DNA of 64,000 bases, taken from the NCBI GenBank assembly GCA_016703535.1, contig JADJBV010000001.1, positions 4,640,001 to 4,704,000 on the forward strand, given 5' to 3'. Under the pieces are notes generated by a model. That model was given only the letters and a program-made list of their open reading frames with translations. It made no database searches and was not told where the DNA came from. Position numbers and translations under genes: made by a program. This document shows positions 37,174 through 44,309 of this stretch, in pieces. Every line of letters starts with the position of its first letter. Position 1 is the first letter of the stretch. Source of the stretch: Deltaproteobacteria bacterium (GTDB taxonomy: Bacteria; Myxococcota; Kuafuiibacteriia; Kuafuiibacteriales; Kuafuiibacteriaceae).

Positions 37174-38988
37174 TCACGGCGAATAGATCAGGCCACGGAG
37201 GGTGGTCTTGTCAGGCGCTCGAATCGGCCCGTCGTGCCCGTTGCCCATGTAGTCCGAGGCCTCGAGCAACACGACCGGATGAATCAACGCCGAACGCTGA
37301 CCTTCTTTGATGCCCCCCATCGCCCCACCGACACCGTGATAGTCGAAGGACAACGCGATCAACTCGAGGCCCATCTCCTTCGCTTTCTGCGCCGCGTGGG
37401 TGAAGATCTGAGTCTTCACTCCACCCTTGTCGCCGAAGTAGCCAAAGTCGAACTGCACCCCCTCGAGGGCCAAAAGCGGCTTTTGACCGTCGGGACGATC
37501 GATCAGCTTCAGGTAGGCGCGGGCCGCCGGCAAAGCGAAGGAAGCGTCGTCGACTTGGATCACCTTGGTTCGCAGGTTGGTCAGCAGCGCCATCACGCAG
37601 CGGGTCATCACGTCGAAGCCGTGGCTAGGTCCGCCGGTTTTGGTCGCCCAAAAAAGATCGGGGCCCACTCCTTCCCGGGTCGAGATCTTTCGGCTGCCGA
37701 ACTCGGCCTGGGTCTTGAGCGAATCGAAAAAGATCTGGCGTTGAGGGTCACTGAGCGCCTGCAATTGCACGACGTTTTCCGGGAGGGAACGGCGCCACTC
37801 CTCGAAGCGGCCTTCACTCACCGCCCGAGTCATATCAGCGCTGATCTGCTTGCCCTTGGCCCGATCCGTCTGCTGGTAGGCGTAGCCGACCATCGACCGT
37901 TCGAGGCACTCGTTGATCGCCCGAAGCGGGACAAAAAGTTCGTCCTTGAGCGCCTGGGTCACCGCCGCGAAGGTCGGCTTCCAGTCCTGAGCGACGCCCT
38001 TCGGGATGCCCACCTCGAGCAAAAAGCGATCGGTCACCATCCGCTCCAAGGCCTTGGTGGGCGCCTTGTCGCCGAGGGCCTCTTGGATGGCCGCGTGCAG
38101 CGCTTGGCGGCTGCCGTCTTGCCGAGGGGCGCTCGTATTCTTGTCGCCGTAGCCATAGGCCCGGGCCTGGTGGGCACCTCGGTCTTTGATGCCCCAGCCG
38201 TTTTCACCGACCTTGGTGTAGTCCAAGGTCCCGGTGGCGTAGTCGACCAACATCGCCGCCGATCGGATCGCGTTGAGGTAGGCCTCACCGGCCGCGCCCG
38301 CGGGGGCCGCCGCCAACACCGCCCCGGCCAACCCGGGGTCGGAGAGCAGGTCACCCAACTTTTGGGCGGCGCTGTCCAAGGTCGGCATGGCCTCGGGACG
38401 CAGCAGCACCGGCACCGACGGCTTCACCTCTTGGGGCTTGAAGTTGTACGGCATGGACGATTGGGCGGGTGCATTGCTCGGCGCCGAGCCCTTCAGCTTG
38501 TCTTCGACCTCCTCCAGTTCCTCTTGTTTGGTCTTGAGGGCCTTCTCGAGGGCCTCGAGCTGGGCCATCGGGAAGGCCTTTTGGATCTCGGGCGGGAGGG
38601 CCCGCAGCATACGATAGACGTTGTCGATGTCCTTGCGGCGAAAGTAGATCGCGTCGGCCCCGGCAGTCAGCTCGGCGAGGGTCGCCTTCGCCGGATCGGC
38701 CGGGATCTTGGCGTCCTCGAGCTGCTGAATGATGGGGCGAAGTTGGGCCAGGAGCTGAGGCTTGGCCTTGGCGATCGCCGCTTCGAGTTCGACTGCGGAG
38801 GCGTTCTGGATCCGCGGACCCGCGTCCTCCTGGCCTGCCGCTTGGCTCTTGAGGTCGAGTTTGGGGAGGGGCGCCTCAGGACCGGGGGCGGAGACACTTT
38901 TGGCGGTGACCCCTTCGAGCTGCTGGAGCTGCTCCTTGAGGGCGGTGAGTTCGGCCATCGGCCGGTTCTTGGGACCTACGACCGTCAT
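37174..38988 (-). CDS. 604-residue protein of unknown function, possible secreted effector
   Basis: The start is the ATG at 38988, overlapping the TGA of the upstream chaperone-like gene (TGATG). There is no signal peptide. Residues about 1-170 are low-complexity with a coiled coil (about 145-170); then a Pro-rich linker; the C-terminal 380 residues look globular, with a Gly-rich end (FDYHGVGGAMGGI). No known domain or catalytic motif was recognised. Its tight pairing with a small TPR chaperone gene suggests an exported substrate, but the export route is not visible in this window. Confidence 0.72.
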   Translation of the reverse strand: MTVVGPKNRPMAELTALKEQLQQLEGVTAKSVSAPGPEAPLPKLDLKSQAAGQEDAGPRIQNASAVELEAAIAKAKPQLLAQLRPIIQQLEDAKIPADPAKATLAELTAGADAIYFRRKDIDNVYRMLRALPPEIQKAFPMAQLEALEKALKTKQEELEEVEDKLKGSAPSNAPAQSSMPYNFKPQEVKPSVPVLLRPEAMPTLDSAAQKLGDLLSDPGLAGAVLAAAPAGAAGEAYLNAIRSAAMLVDYATGTLDYTKVGENGWGIKDRGAHQARAYGYGDKNTSAPRQDGSRQALHAAIQEALGDKAPTKALERMVTDRFLLEVGIPKGVAQDWKPTFAAVTQALKDELFVPLRAINECLERSMVGYAYQQTDRAKGKQISADMTRAVSEGRFEEWRRSLPENVVQLQALSDPQRQIFFDSLKTQAEFGSRKISTREGVGPDLFWATKTGGPSHGFDVMTRCVMALLTNLRTKVIQVDDASFALPAARAYLKLIDRPDGQKPLLALEGVQFDFGYFGDKGGVKTQIFTHAAQKAKEMGLELIALSFDYHGVGGAMGGIKEGQRSALIHPVVLLEASDYMGNGHDGPIRAPDKTTLRGLIYSP

Positions 38989-39350
38989 CACTTCGTCTCC
39001 AGAGGCAACTGGGCCTCGACCGTCATCCAGCTGCCGGCGGCGGCGGCTCGCCAGTCGGCGGCCGCCATGAAGTCTTGGGCCGCTTCGGCGCAGGTCACCA
39101 TCATGTTCGCGTATTCGGGGCGGGCGTCCCCCAGGGTGAGCAGCCCGAGGATCACGTCTTTGCACTCGTCGTAACGTTGAGTCTGATAGAGGGCCCGGGC
39201 CTGGCCGCGGATCAGCTCGAGCAGATCTTCGTCCAACGCCAAGGCGGTGAAGAGATCACTTTGACCCTTGGCGTAGGCAGCGGCCCGACCGGCGTCGGTG
39301 CTTCGATTGCTCGGCTTCTTCGGGTGCAGATCCAGTTGATGGATTCCCAT
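38988..39350 (-). CDS. SycD/LcrH-like TPR chaperone
   Basis: The 120-residue acidic protein resembles class II type III secretion chaperones in size and pattern: DLLELIRGQARALYQTQRYDECKDVILGLLTLGD then a second TPR AEAAQDFMAAADWRAA. It is cytoplasmic. Start ATG 39350 has a strong GGAGG ribosome-binding site. It overlaps its downstream partner by one base plus the start codon, exactly as chaperone-substrate pairs do. No needle, ATPase or secretin gene is seen here, so the assignment is by pattern and context; a general TPR protein is the alternative. Confidence 0.68.
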   Translation of the reverse strand: MGIHQLDLHPKKPSNRSTDAGRAAAYAKGQSDLFTALALDEDLLELIRGQARALYQTQRYDECKDVILGLLTLGDARPEYANMMVTCAEAAQDFMAAADWRAAAAGSWMTVEAQLPLETK

Positions 39351-39463
39351 GGCGACCTCCTACTACGAACGTCGCCGACCATCCTACCTTCCGGCCGCCG
39401 GTCGGGCGATGATCGGAGGCCCCTGAATGGCCCAACCCACAGGCCCTTTCGGGTTGAGGCGCG

Positions 39464-40537
39464 TCACACGTCGAGGGGCAACTCGAGCTGGAGGGCCTCT
39501 TCTTCGCCCAACAACCCACTCATCGACACCCCGAGCAGCCGCACGGGCCGATGGGGGGCCTCGGTGGCTCTCAGCAAGCCCTGGGCAACCTTGGAGATTC
39601 GGGTCGCGTCGGCGGTGGGGCTGGGCAACGAGCGGCTCCGGGTCAAGGTCGTGAAGTCGGCATATCGCACCTTGAGGGTCACGGTCCGGCCGGGGCGGCC
39701 TCCTTCGGCGACCTCCCCGGCGACCCGCTCGGCGAGGCGATCGATGACCCCATCCATCTCACTGACGCTCCGAAGGTCGTGCTCGAAGGTCCGTTCGGCG
39801 CCGTGGCTTTTGGCGACCCGGTGGGGCTCGACCGACCGGGGATCGTCGCCGAAGGCCAGCCGCCGCAAAAACGGGCCGAAGTTGCCGAGGCGCTCGAGCA
39901 AGGTGGACTCGGGCAAAAGGCGCAGCTCGGCCACCGTGTGGACGCCCAGGTCGTGGAGGCGTTTTTGGGTCGCGGGCCCGACGCCCCACAACTTCTCGAC
40001 CGGCATCGGCAAGAGGAAGGCGTCCACCTGATCCGGCGGCACGATCACCAAGCCGTCGGGCTTTTGGTGATCGCTGGCCAACTTGGCGACCAACTTGTTG
40101 GGGCCCACGCCAGCGGAGGCGGTCAGGTGGAGCTCCTTCTTGATGCGCAACTTCAGATCCCGGGCGATCTTTCCGGCCAGAGGTTCGGCGAGTTTGTTGT
40201 GGGTGACGTCCAGGTAGGCTTCATCGAGCGCCAGCGGTTCGATCAGCTCGGTGACGCTGCGGAAGATCTCTCGGAGTTGGCCGCTGACCGCCACGTACCG
40301 CGAAAAGTCGGGCCGCACGAACACCAACTCGGGGCATCGCCGTTTGGCCTCGGCCGAACTCATCGCCGAACGCACGCCGTAGCGACGGGCCTCGTAGGAG
40401 GCGGCGGCCACCACGCTGCGGCTGGTCGGCGGGCCCCCCACCACCACCGGCCGACCTCGCAGCTCCGGCCGATCCCGCTGTTCGACCGACGCATAAAAGG
40501 CGTCCATGTCGACGTGGATGATCTTGCGGGTCGTCAC
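39464..40537 (-). CDS. dinB: DNA polymerase IV (Y-family)
   Basis: The 357-residue polymerase performs error-prone lesion bypass. It has the N-terminal catalytic motif HVDMDAFYASVEQ, the second acidic motif DEAYLDVT, SAGVGPNKLVAKLAS and the helix-hairpin-helix LWGVGPATQKRL; the C-terminus contains a little-finger domain and ends LQLELPLDV, a good match to a beta-clamp-binding peptide. The start is GTG 40537. A longer frame upstream overlaps the sigma-54 promoter region. It is divergent from the MBL hydrolase. Confidence 0.94.
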   Translation of the reverse strand: MTTRKIIHVDMDAFYASVEQRDRPELRGRPVVVGGPPTSRSVVAAASYEARRYGVRSAMSSAEAKRRCPELVFVRPDFSRYVAVSGQLREIFRSVTELIEPLALDEAYLDVTHNKLAEPLAGKIARDLKLRIKKELHLTASAGVGPNKLVAKLASDHQKPDGLVIVPPDQVDAFLLPMPVEKLWGVGPATQKRLHDLGVHTVAELRLLPESTLLERLGNFGPFLRRLAFGDDPRSVEPHRVAKSHGAERTFEHDLRSVSEMDGVIDRLAERVAGEVAEGGRPGRTVTLKVRYADFTTLTRSRSLPSPTADATRISKVAQGLLRATEAPHRPVRLLGVSMSGLLGEEEALQLELPLDV

Positions 40538-40665
40538 AAAACCCCGGGCCTCGGACGATAACCTCCCCCGCCTGCACCGCCCAAAGCCAGCCCATCCGCA
40601 CCGAAGTGGAGCGGGCCCTTGCGCCAAATTGGAGAGGTGGAGGCGGCGAAGCCACCGTCGAGGCG

Positions 40666-40680
40666 TGGCACGGCCCCTGC
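40666..40680 (+). promoter_or_regulatory. sigma-54 (RpoN) promoter candidate
   Basis: The sequence TGGCACG-GCCC-CTGC matches the -24/-12 consensus TGGCACG-N4-TTGC at all but one conserved base and has the exact GG-N10-GC spacing (GG 40667-40668, GC 40679-40680). The next gene encodes an MBL hydrolase and the one after it a sigma-54-dependent activator. The predicted transcription start is about 40691-40692. Confidence 0.65.
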
Positions 40681-40692
40681 TCTAGAGGTGTC

Positions 40693-40708
40693 CGAGCCTT
40701 CGGGCTCG
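40693..40708 (+). promoter_or_regulatory. 5'-terminal UUCG hairpin of the MBL gene mRNA
   Basis: CGAGCC - TTCG - GGCTCG forms a perfect 6-bp stem with the very stable UUCG tetraloop. It begins one or two bases after the start site predicted from the sigma-54 element. There is no following T-run, so it is not a terminator; a 5' stabilising hairpin is more likely. A good ribosome-binding site (AGGGAG) follows before the ATG at 40730. Confidence 0.55.
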
Positions 40709-40729
40709 TGACCACAAGGGAGCAACACG

Positions 40730-41584
40730 ATGAAGATCACGTTTTGGGGAGTTCGAGGATCGATCGCCACTTCAGGCCCGGAGTTCACCGCTGTCGGAGG
40801 CCACACCACCTGCCTGGAGATCGGCCTGGGCGACCAGCGGCTGATCATCGACGCCGGCACCGGCCTGCGCGGGCTCGGTCAGAAGTTGCTCGCCGAAGCC
40901 GGGCCCCGGGGCGGCAAGATCGACGTCAACTTCCTCTTTTCACACCTGCACTGGGACCACATCCAAGGGTTCCCGTTTTTTGGTCCGGCCTTTTTGCCGA
41001 GCACCAAACTTTCGCTCTACGGACCGATCGACGACGACGGGATCACCACCTTGGAGGGCGCCCTGGATCGGCAGATGACGCCGCCTTTGTTCCCGGTGCG
41101 CCTCTCGCAGATGGCCGCCGAAAAACACTTCAACACCATCCGCTCCGGGGATCAGCTGGAGCTCTCTCCGTTTCGGGTGCAGACCCGGGCGCTTTATCAC
41201 CCGCAAGGTTCCCTCGGGTATCGCATCGAAGCGGGCGGGCGCAGCGTCTGCTTCGCGACCGACGTGGAACACGTGGAGGGTGAGGCGATCGATCCGTCGA
41301 TCCTGGAGTTGGCCCAAGGGGTGGATCTGTTGATCTACGACGCCCAATATACGCCGGCCGAATACGCCGGTGGTCCCGGGATCGGGCCGTCGAAGCGGGG
41401 CTGGGGCCACTCGACGTACACGGCGGCGGCGGCGATCGCCAAGGCCTCGGGCGCCAAAGGGCTGGCCCTCTTCCACCACGACCCGGGCCACGACGATCGG
41501 ATGATCGCGCGGATGGAGGCCGACGCCGCGGCCTTGTTTCCTGGGGCTTTTGCGGCCCGGGAGGGCGCCTCGCTTGAGCTCTGA
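40730..41584 (+). CDS. metallo-beta-lactamase-fold hydrolase
   Basis: The 284-residue enzyme has the MBL zinc motif SHLHWDHIQG, with further ligands expected at TDVEH and at the C-terminal LFHHDPGHDD. Its start VRGSIATSG and HLHWDHIQGFPFF match a cytoplasmic MBL subgroup often tied to signalling, but the substrate is unknown. ATG 40730 has a good ribosome-binding site. Promoter evidence points to sigma-54 control. The frameshifted sigma-54 activator begins 46 bases downstream. Confidence 0.9.
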   Translation: MKITFWGVRGSIATSGPEFTAVGGHTTCLEIGLGDQRLIIDAGTGLRGLGQKLLAEAGPRGGKIDVNFLFSHLHWDHIQGFPFFGPAFLPSTKLSLYGPIDDDGITTLEGALDRQMTPPLFPVRLSQMAAEKHFNTIRSGDQLELSPFRVQTRALYHPQGSLGYRIEAGGRSVCFATDVEHVEGEAIDPSILELAQGVDLLIYDAQYTPAEYAGGPGIGPSKRGWGHSTYTAAAAIAKASGAKGLALFHHDPGHDDRMIARMEADAAALFPGAFAAREGASLEL

Positions 41585-41630
41585 GCTGGCCTTCGCGCAG
41601 CGGCGGTTCGGGGCTACCATCCCGCCCGAG

Positions 41631-43141
41631 ATGGCGGCCGATGGTACCGAACGTAGGCAAGCGATCTTGCTCGCCGTGGGTGGCCTGCTCCATCGGGAGA
41701 TCGCCATCGACGAGCTGCTCTCCCGTTTGGTGGAGCGGATCCGCCTGGCCCTCGACGCCGATCGCGGGACCTTTTACCTGGTCGATCACGGCAAGTCGGA
41801 GGTCTTCTCCAAGGCCGCCGATCTTCCGGAGTTGAGCGAGATCCGGCTGAAGTTGGGGCAAGGGGTCGCGGGCCACGTGGCGGCCACCGGTGAGTTGATC
41901 AACGTGCCGACCTCCCGGGGTGATGTCCGCTTTTTCCCGGCGATCGATCAGCGCACCGGCTACCAGACCCGGTCGATCTTGGCGGCGCCGGTCCGGGATC
42001 GACGGGGCCAGATCGTGGGGGTCGTGCAGCTCCTCAACAAACGGGGGGGCCACTTCTCTCGGGAGGACGAGGTCCTGCTGGGCGAGTTGGCCGAACAAGC
42101 GGGTTTGGCGATCGAGGCCACCACCCTCTACGCGGATCTGCAGCGGGCGCCCGGCCCGTCTTTGCAACCCCTGTTGCTCTCGGCCCAGTTCAACCGGATC
42201 GTCGGTGGCTCCGAACCCCTGCGGCAGGCCTGTCGCTTGACCCAAAAGCCGCCGCCTCCAGCGCCACGGTGTTGTTGCGCGGTGAAAGTGGCACCGGCAA
42301 AGAGCTCTTCGCCCGGGCCATCCACGTCAACTCGGCCCGGAGTGAAGGCCCCTTCATCAAGGTCGACTGCGCGGCCTTGCCGGCGACGTTGATCGAAAAC
42401 GAACTCTTCGGACACGAACGAGGCGCCTACACCGGGGCCGATGAGCGGGCCTTGGGCAAGTTCGAGTTGGCCAAAGGCGGCACCATCTTCCTCGACGAGT
42501 TGGGCGAGTTGCCGCTGGCCGTGCAAGGCAAGTTGCTGCGGGTGTTGCAGGACCGAGAGCTGGAGCGGGTCGGCGGCCAAGACACGGTGAAGGTCGACGT
42601 GCGGGTGGTGGCCGCCACCAACCGAGACCTCGAGCAGATGGTCGAGGACGGTCGCTTCCGGGCCGATCTCTACTACCGCATCAAGGTGGTCGAGGTGCGG
42701 CTGCCAACCTTGAGGGAACGAGGTCCGACGGATCTGGAGCGGCTGGCCTCCCACTTCATCGAGACCGCGGCTCGGCGACACCAACGGCCGATCCCGCGGC
42801 TGAGCCCCGAGGCCAAGGCCCGGCTTTTGGCGTACGCCTGGCCCGGCAACGTCCGGGAGCTGGAGAACTGCCTGGAGAGTGCGGTGGTGATCATGGACGG
42901 CGCGGTGATCGAGGCCGGCGATCTGGCGCTGCCCGAACGTGCCCAAGCCAAACGCCCCGAACCCAACGGGACGAACACACCCCCACTCCAACCGATCGGC
43001 GAGACCTTGGCCGAGGTCGAGCGGGCCCACATCGTCCGGATCTTGGCCGAAGCCGACGGCAACCGGACCATCGCCGCCAAACGTCTGGGCATCGGTCGCA
43101 ACACCTTGGCCAGGAAGCTCAAGGAATACGACCTGGGCTAA
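41631..43141 (+). pseudogene. frameshifted GAF / AAA+ / Fis sigma-54-dependent activator
   Basis: Two open frames together encode one protein of about 503 residues. The first (ATG 41631) contains a GAF sensor domain (about 20-160); the second contains the AAA+ sigma-54 activator core, with Walker A GESGTGKE, the GAYTGA loop (GAFTGA variant), FLDELGELP and AWPGNVRELE, and a C-terminal Fis-type helix-turn-helix (NRTIAAKRLGIGRNTLARKL). The break is at the A4 run 42244-42247: adding one A would give TQKAAASSATVLLRGESG in frame. As written, the first frame stops at 42392 after 253 residues. It could be a real inactivation, a sequencing error, or, less likely, frameshifting. Confidence 0.88.
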
Positions 43142-43154
43142 GGGCCTCCCAAGG

Positions 43155-43595
43155 TTAGTGGGTGTGTTCGGGGCCGCGGCCCAAGTGGTGAACGAGCAAC
43201 ACCAAGGTGGTGCCCGGATCGGGCTCGACCGCGTGAGGCACCCCCGGCGCCAACACGACCACGTGCGTGGCGTCGAGCCGGTGTCGTTCGCCGCCGGCGA
43301 TCACCGTGCCTGCACCTTCCACGGCTTGGATGGTGACCGGGACCGCCGAGTGGTGTTCGGGCAAAAGTGTGCCGTCGCGCAAGACGATCGCCGCCAACTT
43401 CAGCGTCGGATCGTCATAGAGCACCCGGACCTCTTTGGGCCCGCCGGCCGTCGAGGCGTTCGGTCGCTCGAGGAGTTGGGCCGGGGGCCCGGTGAACGCG
43501 GGGGCCGGGTGATGGGCGGGTCCTGCGACCGGCGCGGGCGCGGTGGCGCAGGCGCTGAGCCCGATGGAGGCCAAGGTGAAGATCGTCGACTTCAT
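43155..43595 (-). CDS. cupin-domain lipoprotein
   Basis: The 146-residue protein has a lipobox LSAC (lipidated C16), a short Ala/Pro-rich linker, and one cupin domain (about 55-140) with the pattern PEHHSxxxxTIQAVEGAGTVxxGGExHRL ... LAPGVPHAVE, including possible metal-binding histidines. Small cupins of this kind bind metals or sugars, and a lipid-anchored one would act in the periplasm or outer membrane. The start is ATG 43595, overlapping the TetR stop (ATGA), so it is translated with the regulator upstream. Confidence 0.85.
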   Translation of the reverse strand: MKSTIFTLASIGLSACATAPAPVAGPAHHPAPAFTGPPAQLLERPNASTAGGPKEVRVLYDDPTLKLAAIVLRDGTLLPEHHSAVPVTIQAVEGAGTVIAGGERHRLDATHVVVLAPGVPHAVEPDPGTTLVLLVHHLGRGPEHTH

Positions 43596-44203
43596 GTTCG
43601 CTTCTTTCTGCCCCTCTCGGGGGCGGGGGACGGTGGCGACAACAAGTTGAGCAGGCCGACCTCGATGGCGTCCGGTTCGGGAAAAGAGGCCCCGGCGGGC
43701 GCCAAGGCCAACATCTGGATCGTGCCCATCACGATCGGCGCCAACACCTGGGGCGGCAGGTCCCGGCGTACGGTGCCGGCGGCCTGGGCCTCCTCGAGAC
43801 ACGACTCCACGTAGCGACGGGTTTCTTGGACGCAGGCCAACAAACGGGCCGAACAACCTTCGGGCAGGGACAACAAAAACTGCTCCGAAAGCACGAGCCG
43901 CAGGATGCCGAGTTGTTGGCCCACCGCTCGGCTGCGGGCCCGGATCAGGAGGGCCAGGCGTTCATTCGCCGGAAGGTCGGGGGGAGGATAGGTGGCGGCG
44001 AGGACTTGCTCGACCCGGCCGACCACCGACAAGAGCAAGTCGTCCAGGGAGCGGAAGTGCCGAAAGATCGCGCCGCTGCTCAGGCCCACCACCTCCGCCA
44101 AAGATCGGGTCGAGAGGGCCGCGATGCCCCGGGTCGCGATCAGGTGCAGGGCCGCGTCGGTCAGCTCCTGTTGCCGATCTTGGGTGCTTCGCCGAGGCCT
44201 CAC
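43592..44203 (-). CDS. TetR-family transcriptional repressor
   Basis: The 203-residue protein has the TetR DNA-binding helix-turn-helix (about 10-55: AALHLIATRGIAALSTRSLAEVVGLSSGAIFRHF) and a divergent helical ligand-binding half. The start is GTG 44203. It is followed by the overlapped cupin lipoprotein gene. A perfect 16-bp palindrome six bases upstream of the start is a good candidate operator, so the gene is probably autorepressed and may also control the divergent caspase-like gene. Confidence 0.93.
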   Translation of the reverse strand: MRPRRSTQDRQQELTDAALHLIATRGIAALSTRSLAEVVGLSSGAIFRHFRSLDDLLLSVVGRVEQVLAATYPPPDLPANERLALLIRARSRAVGQQLGILRLVLSEQFLLSLPEGCSARLLACVQETRRYVESCLEEAQAAGTVRRDLPPQVLAPIVMGTIQMLALAPAGASFPEPDAIEVGLLNLLSPPSPAPERGRKKRT

Positions 44204-44208
44204 GCGTG

Positions 44209-44224
44209 AAGTAAGCGCTTACTT
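44209..44224. promoter_or_regulatory. perfect palindrome, TetR operator candidate
   Basis: AAGTAAGCGCTTACTT is its own reverse complement over all 16 bases. It sits in the 106-base divergent region between the TetR gene and the caspase-like gene, 6 bases before the TetR start codon. Confidence 0.75.
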
Positions 44225-44252
44225 ACAACAAGAAGGCAAGGATCCTGGGTGG

Positions 44253-44300
44253 TTACGGTGTTTACAAAAACACGCACACCTACAGTTACCTACCCGATAA
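44253..44300 (+). promoter_or_regulatory. control region upstream of the caspase-like gene
   Basis: GTGTTT (44258-44263) and AAACAC (44268-44273) are inverted repeats with a 4-base centre. ACCTAC occurs at 44278-44283 and again at 44288-44293, one helical turn apart. A TTTACA box (44261-44266) could be a -35 element, but the -10 is not convincing. Confidence 0.4.
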
Positions 44301-44309
44301 CCCTCAGGC

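Noticed and set aside
37234..39174. Open frame on the plus strand (646 residues)
   Set aside because: Antisense to the 604-residue gene and its chaperone gene, which have better start sites and coherent folds.
42241..42250. Programmed -1 frameshifting to restore the sigma-54 activator
   Set aside because: A slip would need to re-pair CAA with CCA; the heptamer is not a good slippery site. Deletion or sequencing error is simpler.
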